DNA of 64,000 nt from Gremmenia infestans (Eukaryota > Ascomycota > Leotiomycetes > Helotiales > Hamatocanthoscyphaceae). Positions 10,686-21,748 of the stretch are shown in pieces; the first letter of the stretch is position 1; each line of letters starts with the position of its first letter. Location of the stretch: positions 186,001-250,000 of the forward strand of contig JAFEVB010000007.1 in the NCBI GenBank assembly GCA_032629725.1. The letters are read 5' to 3'. The position numbers and the translations under genes were made by a program. Below the pieces are notes generated by a model. The model saw only the letters and a program-made list of their open reading frames with translations, searched no databases and was not told where the DNA came from.

Positions 10686-11403
10686 GGTACAATTGCATGA
10701 AACCAGGATTCGTCACTATTCTGAATCGAACATCAGATATGTCTGCATGAGAAGATAAGCTGTGACGGACTCGGCATATCTGGCACGGGTTGTCGGCTAA
10801 GTTCCAGAGATTTTATGGTTGCATTCACGTTTCCCTTCTCACATGATACCCCCTCTTCGTTCGGCGGCTCTTCTTTTCAAATTAAAAGATTAATCCAATA
10901 TTTACAAAGAAGAGAAAAGTTCGCTCGCATTGGTTTTACTGCACAGATAATATGAGAGGTTGTTCCTAGATAGAGATAGCTAATGAACTCTCAATACAGA
11001 AACATCGAAAAAACATTTCAGCATTCGGGGTGCTATTAGATATTAATACTTCATTTGCACACCATCCATGTGGTTGCACAAAGCTTAATTTCTTCCCCGC
11101 ATTTTCTAGCCAGAATACTTGATTAATATACTTAGTCCTCCAGATGCACGAATGATGATCCTAGGAATTGGTGATGAGGGATTCGGGTGTTGCCACCTCC
11201 TATTTAGGCATTTTCTTGGAGAGTTTTGTTATTTATCGCCGAAGTATATCCCTAATTAATCAATGCTGGCATCGGAGCTCCTTCCCGAGAGAGGGGATGG
11301 CTTGAATAAACAGTACTTAGTATTTCTCGCAACTGCAATATATGGGGAGAGGTTATCCGCAGTTTTTGGGAAGCGGATTATTATCTATAGTTATTATGAA
11401 TGT
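10686..11403. other. Intergenic region 3' of Arb1
   Basis: This AT-rich stretch between two same-strand genes holds the Arb1 3' end and the promoter of the next gene. I see no further gene, repeat or RNA structure. Confidence 0.4.
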
Positions 11404-12690
11404 ATGAACGAGATGGTAAGTGAGAGTGAAGTTTTCCCCCATGAATTATGATCATCTGGGGGTTACTAACGCGATGAAAATACGTACAGTATAAACCAAC
11501 CCGAAAAACGGCTTTGGGTATAACGGCTATTTGCGCGGCATTGGTAGCTTTTATGTGAGTTGACTTTCTGGTAGACCGGTACTATGGATCTTCTTTTTCA
11601 CAACATCTTGGGGGCGGTTTAGAGTCAGCTACTCACTGCTGGGATATTCATTGTATCAATTCGTGTAGGACTTGACGGACACTGATCTTTTGACTAGATG
11701 GTGCTCGAAATACACGCCATGGGGAGACGGCTTGATGTCCTCGGAGTTCGTGTGTGAGGACCATTACTATACAACGGAGATTATCTCCACGGATCCCCTA
11801 CTGATATACATCAATAACTTCATTTCCGCACGCGAAGCAGAAGCGATCATCGCCGTCGGGTATTGCATCTCCAATTCCACTTCCACTTCTACTTTTCCTA
11901 TTCCTTTCCTTTCCTTTCCCTCTTTTCCTCTGCCCACAATTCAACCTCTCCTCTCCTCTCCTCTCCTCTCCTCTCCTTAACACTACCCGTACTTACATAC
12001 CATCCCCCCAGACTCCCAAACCTAACCCCCTCCCTGCTCCACCACTCCACCTCCCTCCACTCAACGCCCGACCGCGCCCGCACCTCTCTCTCTGGCGCCC
12101 TGCCCCCCTCCACACCCGCCGTATCGTGCATCCTAGGGCGCACGCGCTCGTTCCTCGGTCCCGCGCTTCTCGCGCCAACAGAGGATTTCGGCACCCCGCA
12201 GATAGTGCGGTATGCGCCGGGTGGGAAATTCGATCTGCATTATGATTGGTATCCTGCGCCGCAGCCACTGCCTGGCGGGAGGAGGGGGGTGGCCTTCAAT
12301 CGGGTGGCGAGTTTTTTTGTGTATTTGGATGAACCCAAGGCTTTGATAACGGGGGATGATGATGTGGGAGGCGAGACGTGGTTTCCGTATATTGAATCTG
12401 GAAGAGGGGGAGAAGGGAAAGGGAGGTGGAGGACTCATGAAGATGGCGGAATGGCATTTGTGCCACGGAGGGGCAGTGCGGTGTTTTGGGTTAATCTGCA
12501 TGCGAATGGAACGGGGGATGAGAGGGTGCAGCATGCGGGGTTGCCGTTGCGAGGCGGGGTGAAGACGGCGATGAATATCTGGCCGAGGAGGGTTTATGGG
12601 TGTTGGGGAGGATGGAAGTGGCATTCCAGTACTGTGCGCTCGTGTTTCGTCTCGATGGTTAAGACCTCAAAATGTCAAAGGTCCTTCTAA
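11404..12690 (+). CDS. Prolyl 4-hydroxylase-like 2-oxoglutarate/Fe(II) dioxygenase, membrane-anchored
   Basis: The family hydroxylates proline using Fe(II), 2-oxoglutarate and O2. My model has exons 11404-11415, 11490-11554, 11698-11859 and 12012-12690, giving 305 aa. The four-codon first exon is tentative. Exon 2 encodes a basic stretch and a hydrophobic segment (ALGITAICAALVAF), probably a signal anchor to the ER. The catalytic domain has ISAREAEAII, YAPGGKFDLHYDW with the HxD iron ligands, VGGETWFPY, and HAGLPLRGGVKTAMNIWPR with the third histidine and the 2-oxoglutarate-binding lysine. All key residues are present. The third intron carries a pyrimidine microsatellite. GC content rises sharply in the last exon. 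The substrate cannot be inferred. Confidence 0.85.
11945..11976. repeat. Pyrimidine pentanucleotide repeat inside the dioxygenase third intron
   Basis: About six tandem TCCTC-type units form an uninterrupted homopyrimidine run about 35 nt before the acceptor at 12011. It lengthens the intron to 152 nt. Confidence 0.8.
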
Positions 12691-12977
12691 AACCATCATA
12701 ACATCCTGAAAGTCTGAAAACAAAGTAAAGGACTGAACAGCCTTGTCGTTCGATGCCAGAAAACCGGTCATTCTCTGTAATCGTTAAATATAAAGGAGGC
12801 AAAAGGCACAGGTATTATAGAGGACAAAGCCCAATGACTTACCTGAAACCCGTAACTGAACTGGAGATTCGCACTGACGGTGAACCCTTCAGAAACAAGA
12901 ACCTTGAGTTTGTACCTGCGTTGACAATTTGGTGCTGTGCATTTTAATTTATTGTTTAGTTAATCAAAATCAATATC

Positions 12978-14127
12978 CTACTGTTTGCCCCCGTTCGATT
13001 TCCGAGAGGACTTCCTTTGAATAAGCGGTTGTCTCTCCGTGCCCTCATTTTCTACCTCTGCGTTCCCTTCATCATCCGTCTCGATAGAATCCCCCTCGGT
13101 TTGGATATAGCCTACAATGCACCTGGCATTTGAGTGCTGCTTCAATTTAGCATTTCTTCCTGAAAGTTGGAGACCCAAAACATGACTTACAACTTCTTCC
13201 TCAATATTCGTCTTCGCCCGTCTTGCCTTAACCTCAAAACAGATACCCATTACTAACAAACATCCCTGCAGACACCCCGTAACAAGGAATAACCCCCAAA
13301 TACTCCACCCCGCCCATCCCAATCTTGCAGCCAGACTCCCAGACCACACAAAGCTGCCAGGAGTCTGAATAAGCATCATGGGAATACTCAGACTCCCTAC
13401 ATCCCCCAGCTTCCACGTCATCCATATCTGTGGTAGGTATTGTATAGCAGCAAGTACCGTTCCCGTAATACCCAGAGTATTTGCCCAGATACCCAGTTGA
13501 TATGGTCGTGCGAATATTAAGCCGACACTGACGAAAATGATGATCAGGCCCCATAGTAAGCAGGCAAATGCGACCGAGACGGCGGTTTTCCATGTGTATT
13601 GGTTCTCTTTGCTATTGTTTGGGAGGGCTGGACCTCTGGGGAAGAAGATGAGGAATAGGAAGAGACTATTGCCAGGACGTTAGCAATGATATTCCAGCAT
13701 CCGGAGCTAACCCTACCACTTACATGACAGTGAAGCAGAACCACTGTATCCCGACTTGTGCAATACCCAAAAGACCAGCAATACACTCAAACGGACTGAC
13801 CGTCTTGCAGCATGCTACATCTGCTCGGGAGACTGGGAGGACCAAGATATTCGCGAGCGCACATGTTCCGGAGGTAGTTCCTAGCAGGATGAAATATGGG
13901 GAGATTCCTTCGGAGGTTCCTCTTGAGATGATTCGATAATGCTGTGGGAGGTAGGATACGAGGATACCGAGGAGGATGAAGCTATTGCTTTGTTAGTTTG
14001 GCCGCTTATGAAGGGTTGTGAGAGCTTACATTGACAAGGCAAGGTTCACGTAGCTAGGATCTTTGAGCTCATCACAGCGACTAGTGGCTAAATCGTCTGC
14101 TAAATCGTGGGAGAAGTCCATGTCCAT
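12978..14127 (-). CDS. PQ-loop repeat seven-transmembrane protein (SLC66-like)
   Basis: PQ-loop proteins are seven-helix carriers, many lysosomal/vacuolar (cystinosin and Ypq cationic amino-acid transporters). The model has exons 14127-14030, 13981-13724 and 13665-12978 with introns of 48 and 58 nt, giving 347 aa. Two PQ motifs are visible: SYLPQHYRIISRGTSEG after the first helix, and QYLPQIWMTWKLGDVGSLS in the second half. Each is followed by hydrophobic helices. An acidic N-terminus rich in Asp (MDMDFSHDLADDLA) precedes the first helix. The hydrophilic C-terminal tail of about 75 residues is Glu- and Lys-rich and contains RQPLI, a possible dileucine-type sorting signal. The family is secure; substrate and organelle are inference. 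Confidence 0.85.
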
Positions 14128-14716
14128 GTCATCTAGTACAACGCTCTTTATAGCGGTATGGGTATCTTTTCGATGTCGGATTTGTAAAATGCTGCCGTCG
14201 TGAATGAGGTGTTGTTAGACGCGGACTCCCAGCTCCACGGGCGTCAACTAGTGTTATGTGGGGAAGTGGGCCACTAGGAAGATCCCGGTGTTCTACCGAG
14301 CCCCTTTCGCCACCCCTTTTGTTAAACGAGCGCCATAGGTACTTGTAACATAATTGTTACATTTGCTTGCTGAATCGCAAGCTTGTTTGCAAACAGAAAC
14401 ACTAGAATTTTCAAACTGGCTACAAGGTAGATGTACTCCAACTCCGAACAACAATTCAATAGTAGATGGAGCACCCTTGAAAAGTTCCATGCCCTTTTCA
14501 AAATGCCAAGACTATATTGATTTCCTAATTGGGACACCCACCTCGCCATGGACAGAGAAAGCGGTATTAGCAAGTATTACCATCGACCTTGAACAGCCCA
14601 CCCCGTCTAGACTGTATTTACTGTAAAAGAAGCTCCATTCCTTCTCAGTTTCCAATTTCCAAGTCCAAGCAACCACCTCCTCGTCCATCACCATCTTCAC
14701 TAATTCAGGTTTCAAA
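14128..14716. promoter_or_regulatory. Divergent intergenic region between the PQ-loop and EthD-like genes
   Basis: This 590-bp region lies between two start codons facing apart. No repeat or known operator stands out. The final 80 bp before the EthD-like ATG are pyrimidine-rich on the plus strand. Confidence 0.4.
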
Positions 14717-15201
14717 ATGACCACTTCGAACGGCCCAACTCTAACAATTCTCTTAACACGCAAGGCCAGCCTCACATTCGAAGAATTCCAGACCGAATGC
14801 AAAAAGCATGTCGAAATGGCAGCTCCAATCTTTCTGAAACATGGTGTCACCTATTACCACGCGGTATAGTCATTGGTCTTTCCCAAACTCGCAGACTTCT
14901 GAAAGTACTGACTCAATAGCAATAGCAATTCAATTCCCCCGCCAACAGAGCATTGTGCAAAGAGCTATTCAGCATTGATTTGGGCATTGGTATCGACGAA
15001 GAGACCGCCAAGAGTGCGTTTGTAGAATATGATGTGGCTACGACCATCAAGTTCGCTGATATGGAAGGGTTGAAGGGTTTTTTGGGTAGTGAGGAGAAGA
15101 AGGAGAGACTCGATAGTGATGGTCAGAGATTTATATCTGCTGCGAAGATTGTTATGGGGATGGGATTTCTGGCTATTGAGGGTGGCGTTCTTCAAGTCTA
15201 G
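14717..15201 (+). CDS. EthD-like dimeric alpha/beta-barrel protein
   Basis: The model has exons 14717-14863 and 14926-15201 around a 62-nt intron, in phase 0, giving 140 aa. The N-terminal strand-helix (TLTILLTRKASLTFEEFQTECKKH) and the C-terminal part with the FVEYDVATTIKFADMEGLK pattern are characteristic of the EthD/stress-responsive dimeric barrel superfamily of about 100-150 aa. In fungi these small proteins are often uncharacterised; EthD itself is linked to ether degradation in actinobacteria. No catalytic assignment is possible. The fold call is moderate and a specific substrate is unsupported. Confidence 0.65.
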
Positions 15202-15904
15202 ACATTTGTCGTCTTCTATTAGACCAGAGCTTTTTAATTGCTCATTGGGGGAACAGCGTTATCTAAGAATTTGGGAGCAAATTATCAGAACGTTCTACCT
15301 TTTGAATAGGGTCCAGCGCCCACGTTCTGTCTTCGTCCACCACGGATACATATTCATATTGAAAGAGTGGCGAGGCAAGAGCACCGGCTTTGTCGGGAGA
15401 ATTGAGAAATCGAAGGAAGTAGTTAGAGTGAAGTTTAAGTATGGTGGAGTGAACATGAGATTCTTATTCGAAGACCTTGAGGCGAGTATCAGGCTTGAGT
15501 CCGGGGGACAGGAATATGAACTAAGCGGGTTTGGTATCAGCAGCGCTAGATTCGGCGCCGGGACGCTTCTTCGATGCTACTTTTGGTGGCATCGTGTCAA
15601 GATTGGGAATGGGAATAGCTTTAATTGCTCTTTATGTTCATGCGAGACTTGACAATTAGGATAAGGTAAAATGCTTTGGCTTCAGAACGTGTTGAAGTAA
15701 GAAAAAGCAAACAAAAATTAGATTTAATGAGCGTTGCCCCTCGAAACGCGTCGACGCGGTGGCACGTGCCGAAAGCGGTGACCACCGGCAATTGCCTCGA
15801 TTTTATCTAATCCTTTGATTTTCCAACTCTTCAAGAGACATTCATAATGCAACTCTCCAAACTTCAAATATCACATTTCTCAACCCAGCTGGATCTGGGA
15901 AGAC
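15202..15904 (+). other. Intergenic region with a long unexplained open frame
   Basis: A plus-strand frame stays open from inside the EthD-like gene to 15652, giving about 150 codons beyond that gene's stop. The peptide looks fairly natural (SVFVHHGYIFILKEWRGK, RVKFKYGGVNMRFLFEDLE). It has no upstream ATG of its own and no obvious splice partners. At this length a chance frame is possible. The final 200 bp hold the promoter of the WD40 gene, with a GC-rich patch near 15740-15795. Confidence 0.2.
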
Positions 15905-17454
15905 ATGGAGAGCAGACTTGAGGATCTTGCCCAGAGAATGGAGCCAAAGACACCCAAAATTGTAGCCTCCACGGGACACACATACTGTTGCTCCATTGCA
16001 GAGTCTAGAATTCGACAAGAGAGCCTTTGTACACCTATTCTTCCCACGCCTGCTTCCTCACATCTCGAACTAGCGGTAGAAGCCAGGGAGGAAGATGCAG
16101 AACAAAATTACTTCAAAAGCGCTCAATGGTAGGTGACCCCCATCAAGTTCAAGTACCTCTATTAACAACCTCCAGGACCCCAGATGGAACCAGCATCCTC
16201 ACCTCAAGCGCAGACAACAGCGTCCGCACCTTCGTCGTTCCCTCCGACCTGCTCTCCTCAACCTCCCCTAAGACTCTCACACCCTACACAACACATCTAC
16301 ACCCCACCTCCATAAACTGCGTCGCCCCCTACCCGCACTTCACGCTCACCGACCCGTCCACAACCCTCTACCTATCGACTCCCAACTCCCTTCCCACCCG
16401 CCTGCTAAACGCCCTTTACCCGAGCACAACCCCCACCGCAACCTACCCACTCATCTCCCCCACCACCGAAGCCTACTACACACCGGCGTCTCTACTCTGG
16501 TCGTCCCCGTCAACATTTTTAGCGGGAACAGATTGCCTAATCGCGCTATTCGATGTAGAGAGGAATGGTCAGGGGCCGGTGACAAGGCTGCCTACTATTC
16601 CGAGCAAGCGGCATAAGATGAAGGGGGGCGGGGTAGGCATGCGTGGTATTGTGAGTGCGCTGGGTATGCAGAGTGAGGAAGCTGGGATGCTGGCTGCGGG
16701 GACGTGGACGAGGTGGGTTGGGCTTTATGATGCTAATGGTATGGGAGGCACGGTTGCGCAGTGGAGTGTTGCTGAGGCTGCGGATCAGCATGCGGGGGTT
16801 GGAGGGGGAGGGGTCACGCAGACGGTTTGGAGTGGGTGTGGGAGGTATCTGTGTGTGGTTGAGAGGAAGAGTGGAGGGGTGTTGGTTTATGATGTCAGGG
16901 TTACTGGGAAGGTGGTTGCGTGGTTGGAGGGTAGAGAGGCGTGGACGAATCAGAGGTTGGGGGTAGATATTTTCGAGGGGGAGGGAGGTTTGGAGGTTTG
17001 GGCTGGGGGGATTGATGGGATTGGGAGGGTTTGGGAGGGCGTGGGAAAGAGTGAGGGGGCGGTGGAGAGGGCGTGGGAGTGGAAAGCTCATGATGGTAAG
17101 TCTATTCCTGTTTCGACGAAGCGGAATATGCTAACGAATTCAGATCCTGTGACTTCGACTATTATCCATAGTTCTGGCATGGTTGTAGCTACTTGCTCCG
17201 GACAAAGATCTACACCTATTACTGATAACAGCGGGAGTAGCAGTGAAGACAGCGGTTCGGAAGAGGATTCGGACGAGGATTCGGACGAGGATTCAGACGA
17301 GGATTCAGACGAGGATTCAGACGAGGATTCAGACGAGGACTCGGATGAAATCTACTCCGATGAAGAATCTAGGAGCGAAAGTGCTACTTCAAATCACGCT
17401 CCAATGCTGAACTCCACGGCCCCCGACAATAGTTTAAAAGTATGGAGTTTATGA
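15905..17454 (+). CDS. WD40 protein of the WDR79/TCAB1 (yeast Swt21) type
   Basis: TCAB1 binds CAB-box small RNAs in animals; yeast Swt21 is linked to snRNA/splicing functions. The model has exons 15905-16128, 16176-17095 and 17144-17454, giving 484 aa. The hallmark first repeat FKSAQWTPDGTSILTSSADNSVRTF spans the first intron and matches the family signature WSPDGTCLLTSS. Later blades include AGTDCLIALFDVERNG, WSGCGRYLCVVERKSGGVLVYDVR and WAGGIDGIGRVW. The second intron (48 nt) is a multiple of three and stop-free, so retention would add 16 residues. The C-terminus carries a Ser-Asp-Glu-Asp repeat, absent from the core family, followed by a final blade-like SLKVWSL. Confidence 0.78.
17262..17345 (+). 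repeat. In-frame DSDE-coding minisatellite
   Basis: A 12-bp unit encoding Asp-Ser-Asp-Glu is repeated about seven times with few substitutions (gaggattcagac type). It expands an acidic tail in the WD40 protein and may vary in copy number between strains. Confidence 0.85.
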
Positions 17455-17601
17455 CATTTATTTCAGCTATATGAAGCACATATAACCATTACCTAGCATG
17501 ACATGAAGCAAATGTCTAGATTCAGTACATCAGCAAATCAGGAATAGGGTATCTATCCATGTAGCAACAAATCCAGCAATCCTATCCCAACTCGCAATAT
17601 T

Positions 17602-20600
17602 TCAATCCCATTTCGCATCAACAACATCACTAACTCTCTCTAGAACACCCCTGCCACAAACTACAGCAAATCTAGCAATCCTCTGCTCCCTTCCCATCTC
17701 CACAAAAGCAGTCAAACCAAATTGACCAGCCTTGCTTGGACTCGTAGCATCAACACCACCCGGGGCCTTCAAGTTCGTAATAACTTCCTGAGCGGCAAAC
17801 GCATTCATACCCGCTCGCCTCAAGAACAACTCCCAATGTGTTTCTTCGGGTAGAAGCTCAATGCTATCAGCCATACGGTTCTGAACCGCAATGCTCGCGA
17901 GCCATTTTGCTGATGTCTGTTCGCCTCCACCAATGAACTGTACTGTAGTTGCTGCCATGAGACCAGCCGTAAATCCCATGAATTCGCTTAATGCCAGACA
18001 ATCATTTTCATCTATGCCGTTCGTTTCCTCGTCCTGTCGTCCCTCGGTTATCAACACAACGAGTTTCTCATACCGGAGGCTGACTTTCTCCAACCGAGCG
18101 CGAATCTCGGCTTTGGTCTTGTGGCCAGGGAGTGGCTTTTGCTTGATCTTTTGCAGGGTCGTAATTATTACTCCGGTAGAAGCGGAGACGATAACATCAG
18201 CATCTGAGTCCAAGGAAGAAGTAATTGGCGAACGCGTGACAGAGCCAGGCATCCAAGCAGTGGTATTGTGGGCCGCAAAGTTGCGCTCTACAAGTGTAAG
18301 ATCTGGAAGGATCGTCTCGAGACGCTTAATTAGTGCTCTCTGTCCAAAAAGAGTCGAAGAGACTATGGCGCTCTGAGCACCCCTGGATATAGCAATCGGA
18401 GCAGGCAGGAAAGTATGCTTCGATATCGGTGATTGTCGAAGGGTCAGTTGGGCATCAGGTGCTTGTGCAGCCTGTGCAGGAATAGTTGGTGTTAGATTTC
18501 GTGGTATACTAGCAGCATTGACAGCTTTGTTAGGAAAATACAAGCTGTCTATAAGTTTCGGTTTCTTTACTCCTCGGAGTTCCATGAAGTTGCCAAGCAT
18601 GTTTTCTGCTGAAAATAGACCACCCAATAATAGTCCGGGATCCTCTGATCGATCAAGCTGTATCGTCTGTGCCGCTGTAACCAAGTCGTTTGGCGGTGGT
18701 GTAAATCTCCTCCGTGGCTGCATTGTCTGCAAAGTACTCTCCGCTCCCTTGTCTGGAAAGGTGCGAGGTTTCTGCATGGTTGATTCAGTGTAACCATTAT
18801 CGTCAAGCTCCAGCTTCCGCTTTTTGACAAGGGAATACATGTCTTTAGGATGATCTGTAACGAACTTTGCCGGCTCAAGCTCGTCATCATCATCCTCGTC
18901 GATAGTTAGAATCCTTAAACCTGGAGGCTTCCAGGTCAGATTGGAGCTATCAATAATGTCTTCGCTCTTGGCATCTTCCACAAATGATTGCCACGTCGTA
19001 TCACTGCCTTCAAATGTTTCTTCAAGCGCCACTTTAGCTAAGTCGTGAGGAAAAGGGTTGTAACGAAGCTTCTCTTGAATATCTGAGTACTTGACTCCCG
19101 TCCATTTGCGTTGCTTCGAGTCGGAGATAGATCTTATGATTTCCATTTGCAACGCCAGAAGTTCGGTCGAAGATTTACAATCCTGGAATTTCTGCCATGG
19201 CGGTTTTGTGACTACCGACTCTATCATTCGTACCTCCACTCGTGCTGTTGTATCGGCGTTCACCAATGACTCTTGCTCAAGCTGCTGCTTCACTGTTTCA
19301 GCTGCTCCCGCAAAGGCATCATTGAAGAAAGTCTCCGCGGACGGGTAGACTACCGGACTTGGAGGGTCGAGCTCCATATTTTCAACATAATCACTGAACC
19401 TAACGGTTTTTGGTGCGGTCATAATAGGTTTCGGAGGAGTTAGAGGGCCTTCCACTTTAAAGTCGTCCGGCTTGCACCTTTGAGTATGGACTATAAGGAA
19501 TGCATAGTTAGCAATACTCGTTCAACGTAGGTAGTGAACATTGCAACGTCTCAAGGGTTGGGGCGCTATCGAAGCAAAAGTTCACAAAATTATAGGAACA
19601 AGAAAAAGATAGAAAGTCTGCCTATCTTACCTGATGGCGGGGTCTCGCATTCCAAGGACGCCATCGGAGAATAGATATCCGACAACTTTACAGTTCCATC
19701 TCGTGGGTACGTGTCGGACGAAGAATAATCATCCACATCTGGAGGGATGGTTTTGAGGGTGGCATCGCGAATAGGGATAGGGACATCTTGCTGAAAAATG
19801 ACCCTTTCCATGGATTTTAGGTCCTCTTGGATAAGAGACGGAGGATCTGAAAGCGCGTGAAGCTGGAATGTAGGCGATGATGGTGATGGTTCGTAGGGTT
19901 TAAAAGGAGGAGACATCGGGAAAAGGGGAGGAGTTACTGGCTCTAAAGCAGTGTTCTATACGTATCATTAATAATTTCCATTTACCAATGATATACTCTT
20001 GGACTTACCCCCCTGTATTTCATTTCAGTTTCCCACAATTCGTCGTTGTCCTCTTTTGTCCAGACCTTCGTCAATGCCTCTGTAAGGAACAACATTGTAC
20101 TCTTGGACACCTCAATCTTTTCTCTCTTCAACTCCTCGATGATCCCATCTCCCAGCTTCCAGTACGACGATGGAAATTTGATCCCTTCGTTTTTTTCATC
20201 GTCTACTACTTCCAGCGGGAACTTCACATCCTTCAACTTGATCTCGAAGCCGTCCCATCGCGCAAAGTGCCTACAATCGGTCTCATGATCGGTCTTCAAC
20301 AAAGGAAGTTCGATCCTGCTATTCTTGACAATCGGCCTTCGAAGCATCGGTAGGATGAGAGCGTCAATTGAATCTTGAGTATCCCGGTGGGCTACGGACT
20401 GAACGAATTGTAAAGCTTCTTTTGAAACCGTAAGACGTTCATCCAATCGAGGCTCAACTCCGAAATCAAATTGAGGCAGAAAATCATCGACGTTGTCCTC
20501 CACGATATCAGCTTGAAGCGCTTCAATGTGGACAAAAGCATGAGGATCTGAGAGAGGGTCGCAGGATAACCCATGGTAGCGTGCGTACTCGAGAGGGGTA

Positions 20601-21001
20601 AGATCTTCGTCTTCTAAATCACTTTCCGAAGACTCGTCAGCGAGAGGCGAAGGACTGTTCCTTCCGTTATCATTTTGCCTATATATCTGCTCATCACTCT
20701 GTCCACCGCTTTGTCCAGCACTCTGTGATTGAGCTTGTTCCGGAGGTGTGAAATAGCCCTCGTTGTCATCCTGAAATTCTGGAGCTTCGGGAAGTTGGCC
20801 AGAAGTGGCTGTTTCCTTGAGGTCTCTTAGGACTTCTCTCAGTTCATCAAGGTTGCTATCATTCCTCGTCAAAGCGGGGTGCACATCGACCGAAGCCGCA
20901 AGTGTAGAGCTCGACATTGCACTCGAGGTATCGCTCGGAAGTACGGCGTCCGCAGGCTTTGGTTTGCAAAAGACGAAAGCAGAACCGAGTGACTGACCCA
21001 T
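17602..21001 (-). CDS. Large fungal protein, candidate Zip2/SHOC1-like XPF-fold meiotic factor
   Basis: The model has exons 21001-20009, 19955-19631 and 19490-17602, all in phase, giving 1068 aa. The N-terminal third is acidic and low complexity, with EDLTPLEYARYHGLSCDPLS. A basic/acidic linker (KKRKLELDD) precedes GGLFSAENMLGNFMELRG near residue 740. The C-terminal 200 residues alternate strand and helix like an ERCC4/XPF nuclease-like domain: DADVIVSASTGVI (about 874), RYEKLVVLITEG (about 913), VQFIGGGEQTSAKWLASIAV, then FLRRAGMNAFAAQEVITNL, which resembles a helix-hairpin-helix. I see no GDxnERKxxxD catalytic motif, as expected for Zip2/SHOC1 proteins, which bind branched DNA without cutting it. 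The family call is inference. A generic fungal protein of unknown function is the alternative. Confidence 0.55.
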
Positions 21002-21748
21002 ATGTATCAGATGCGTTAGGTGATGCCTTGGGTAATGATTGTAAGGACGAGGCTCTGAGAGAAAGCGAAACTGAACATGCTCTTGGTGATGGACACGTGA
21101 TTGCCAATACTACCCCTTTGAACTCAACTTCTATGAGGTATTGGGTGTGATATAACGCATTGCAACACTATGAGCACCAGGTCCACCTTTTACTTCCGCG
21201 TCCCGAAATATGATTTTCTTGACATCACCGCATGTCAAGAGCTGAACAGTAGCTTATGGAGCCAGACAACATCGGCTGCTGACAGTAAAGGTTTATCTAC
21301 AACCAAAGGGAACATATAATACTTTTATCTGCCACGCGCATAAAAATCATTGAAACACTACCTCCCAGAATGAAGGCGCAGTATGCAACATGGAATACAA
21401 TAACCTAGCGCGACTTACTTGTATGCAGCTGATTCTAGCCCGCTGTTGATAATTACGATTTTGCTTTAAAGGATGAATCAACCAAGGTCACATCACGGAG
21501 ATATGGGCGACCTTGCCCCTGGTTCATTCGGTGTCCCCCAGTACATTCAAACAAGCCACAAGCACAGATAATCAAAGGACCCAACTTGGGTCTCACCATT
21601 ATGATATCCTAAGGGGCTCGTCGAAAGAAGGTTTGCTTTTTGATATCTTAATCCGGCGCTGGATCATCTCTGCAATCCTAGGCCAAACACCAAACGCCAT
21701 CCTATACATCATAACGCATTCCGTCCATCCGTAATACCAGTATGCGCA
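21002..21748. other. Intergenic region between the Zip2-like gene and NUP49
   Basis: This 750-bp gap lies upstream of the Zip2-like gene and downstream of NUP49. It contains an 8-bp perfect inverted repeat (21218-21239) and otherwise nothing recognisable. Confidence 0.4.
21218..21239. repeat. Perfect inverted repeat CTTGACAT / ATGTCAAG
   Basis: Two 8-bp arms flank a 6-bp spacer CACCGC, about 220 bp upstream of the Zip2-like start codon. It may be a dimeric factor binding site or a chance palindrome. Confidence 0.5.

Noticed and set aside
12753..12947. 64-codon ATG-initiated frame between convergent genes
   Set aside because: Short, no family features, lies in the presumed 3' UTRs of the dioxygenase and PQ-loop genes.
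16546..17091. 181-codon Pro/Asn-rich antisense frame in the WD40 gene
   Set aside because: Composition reflects the G-rich sense codons; the WD repeats lie on the other strand.
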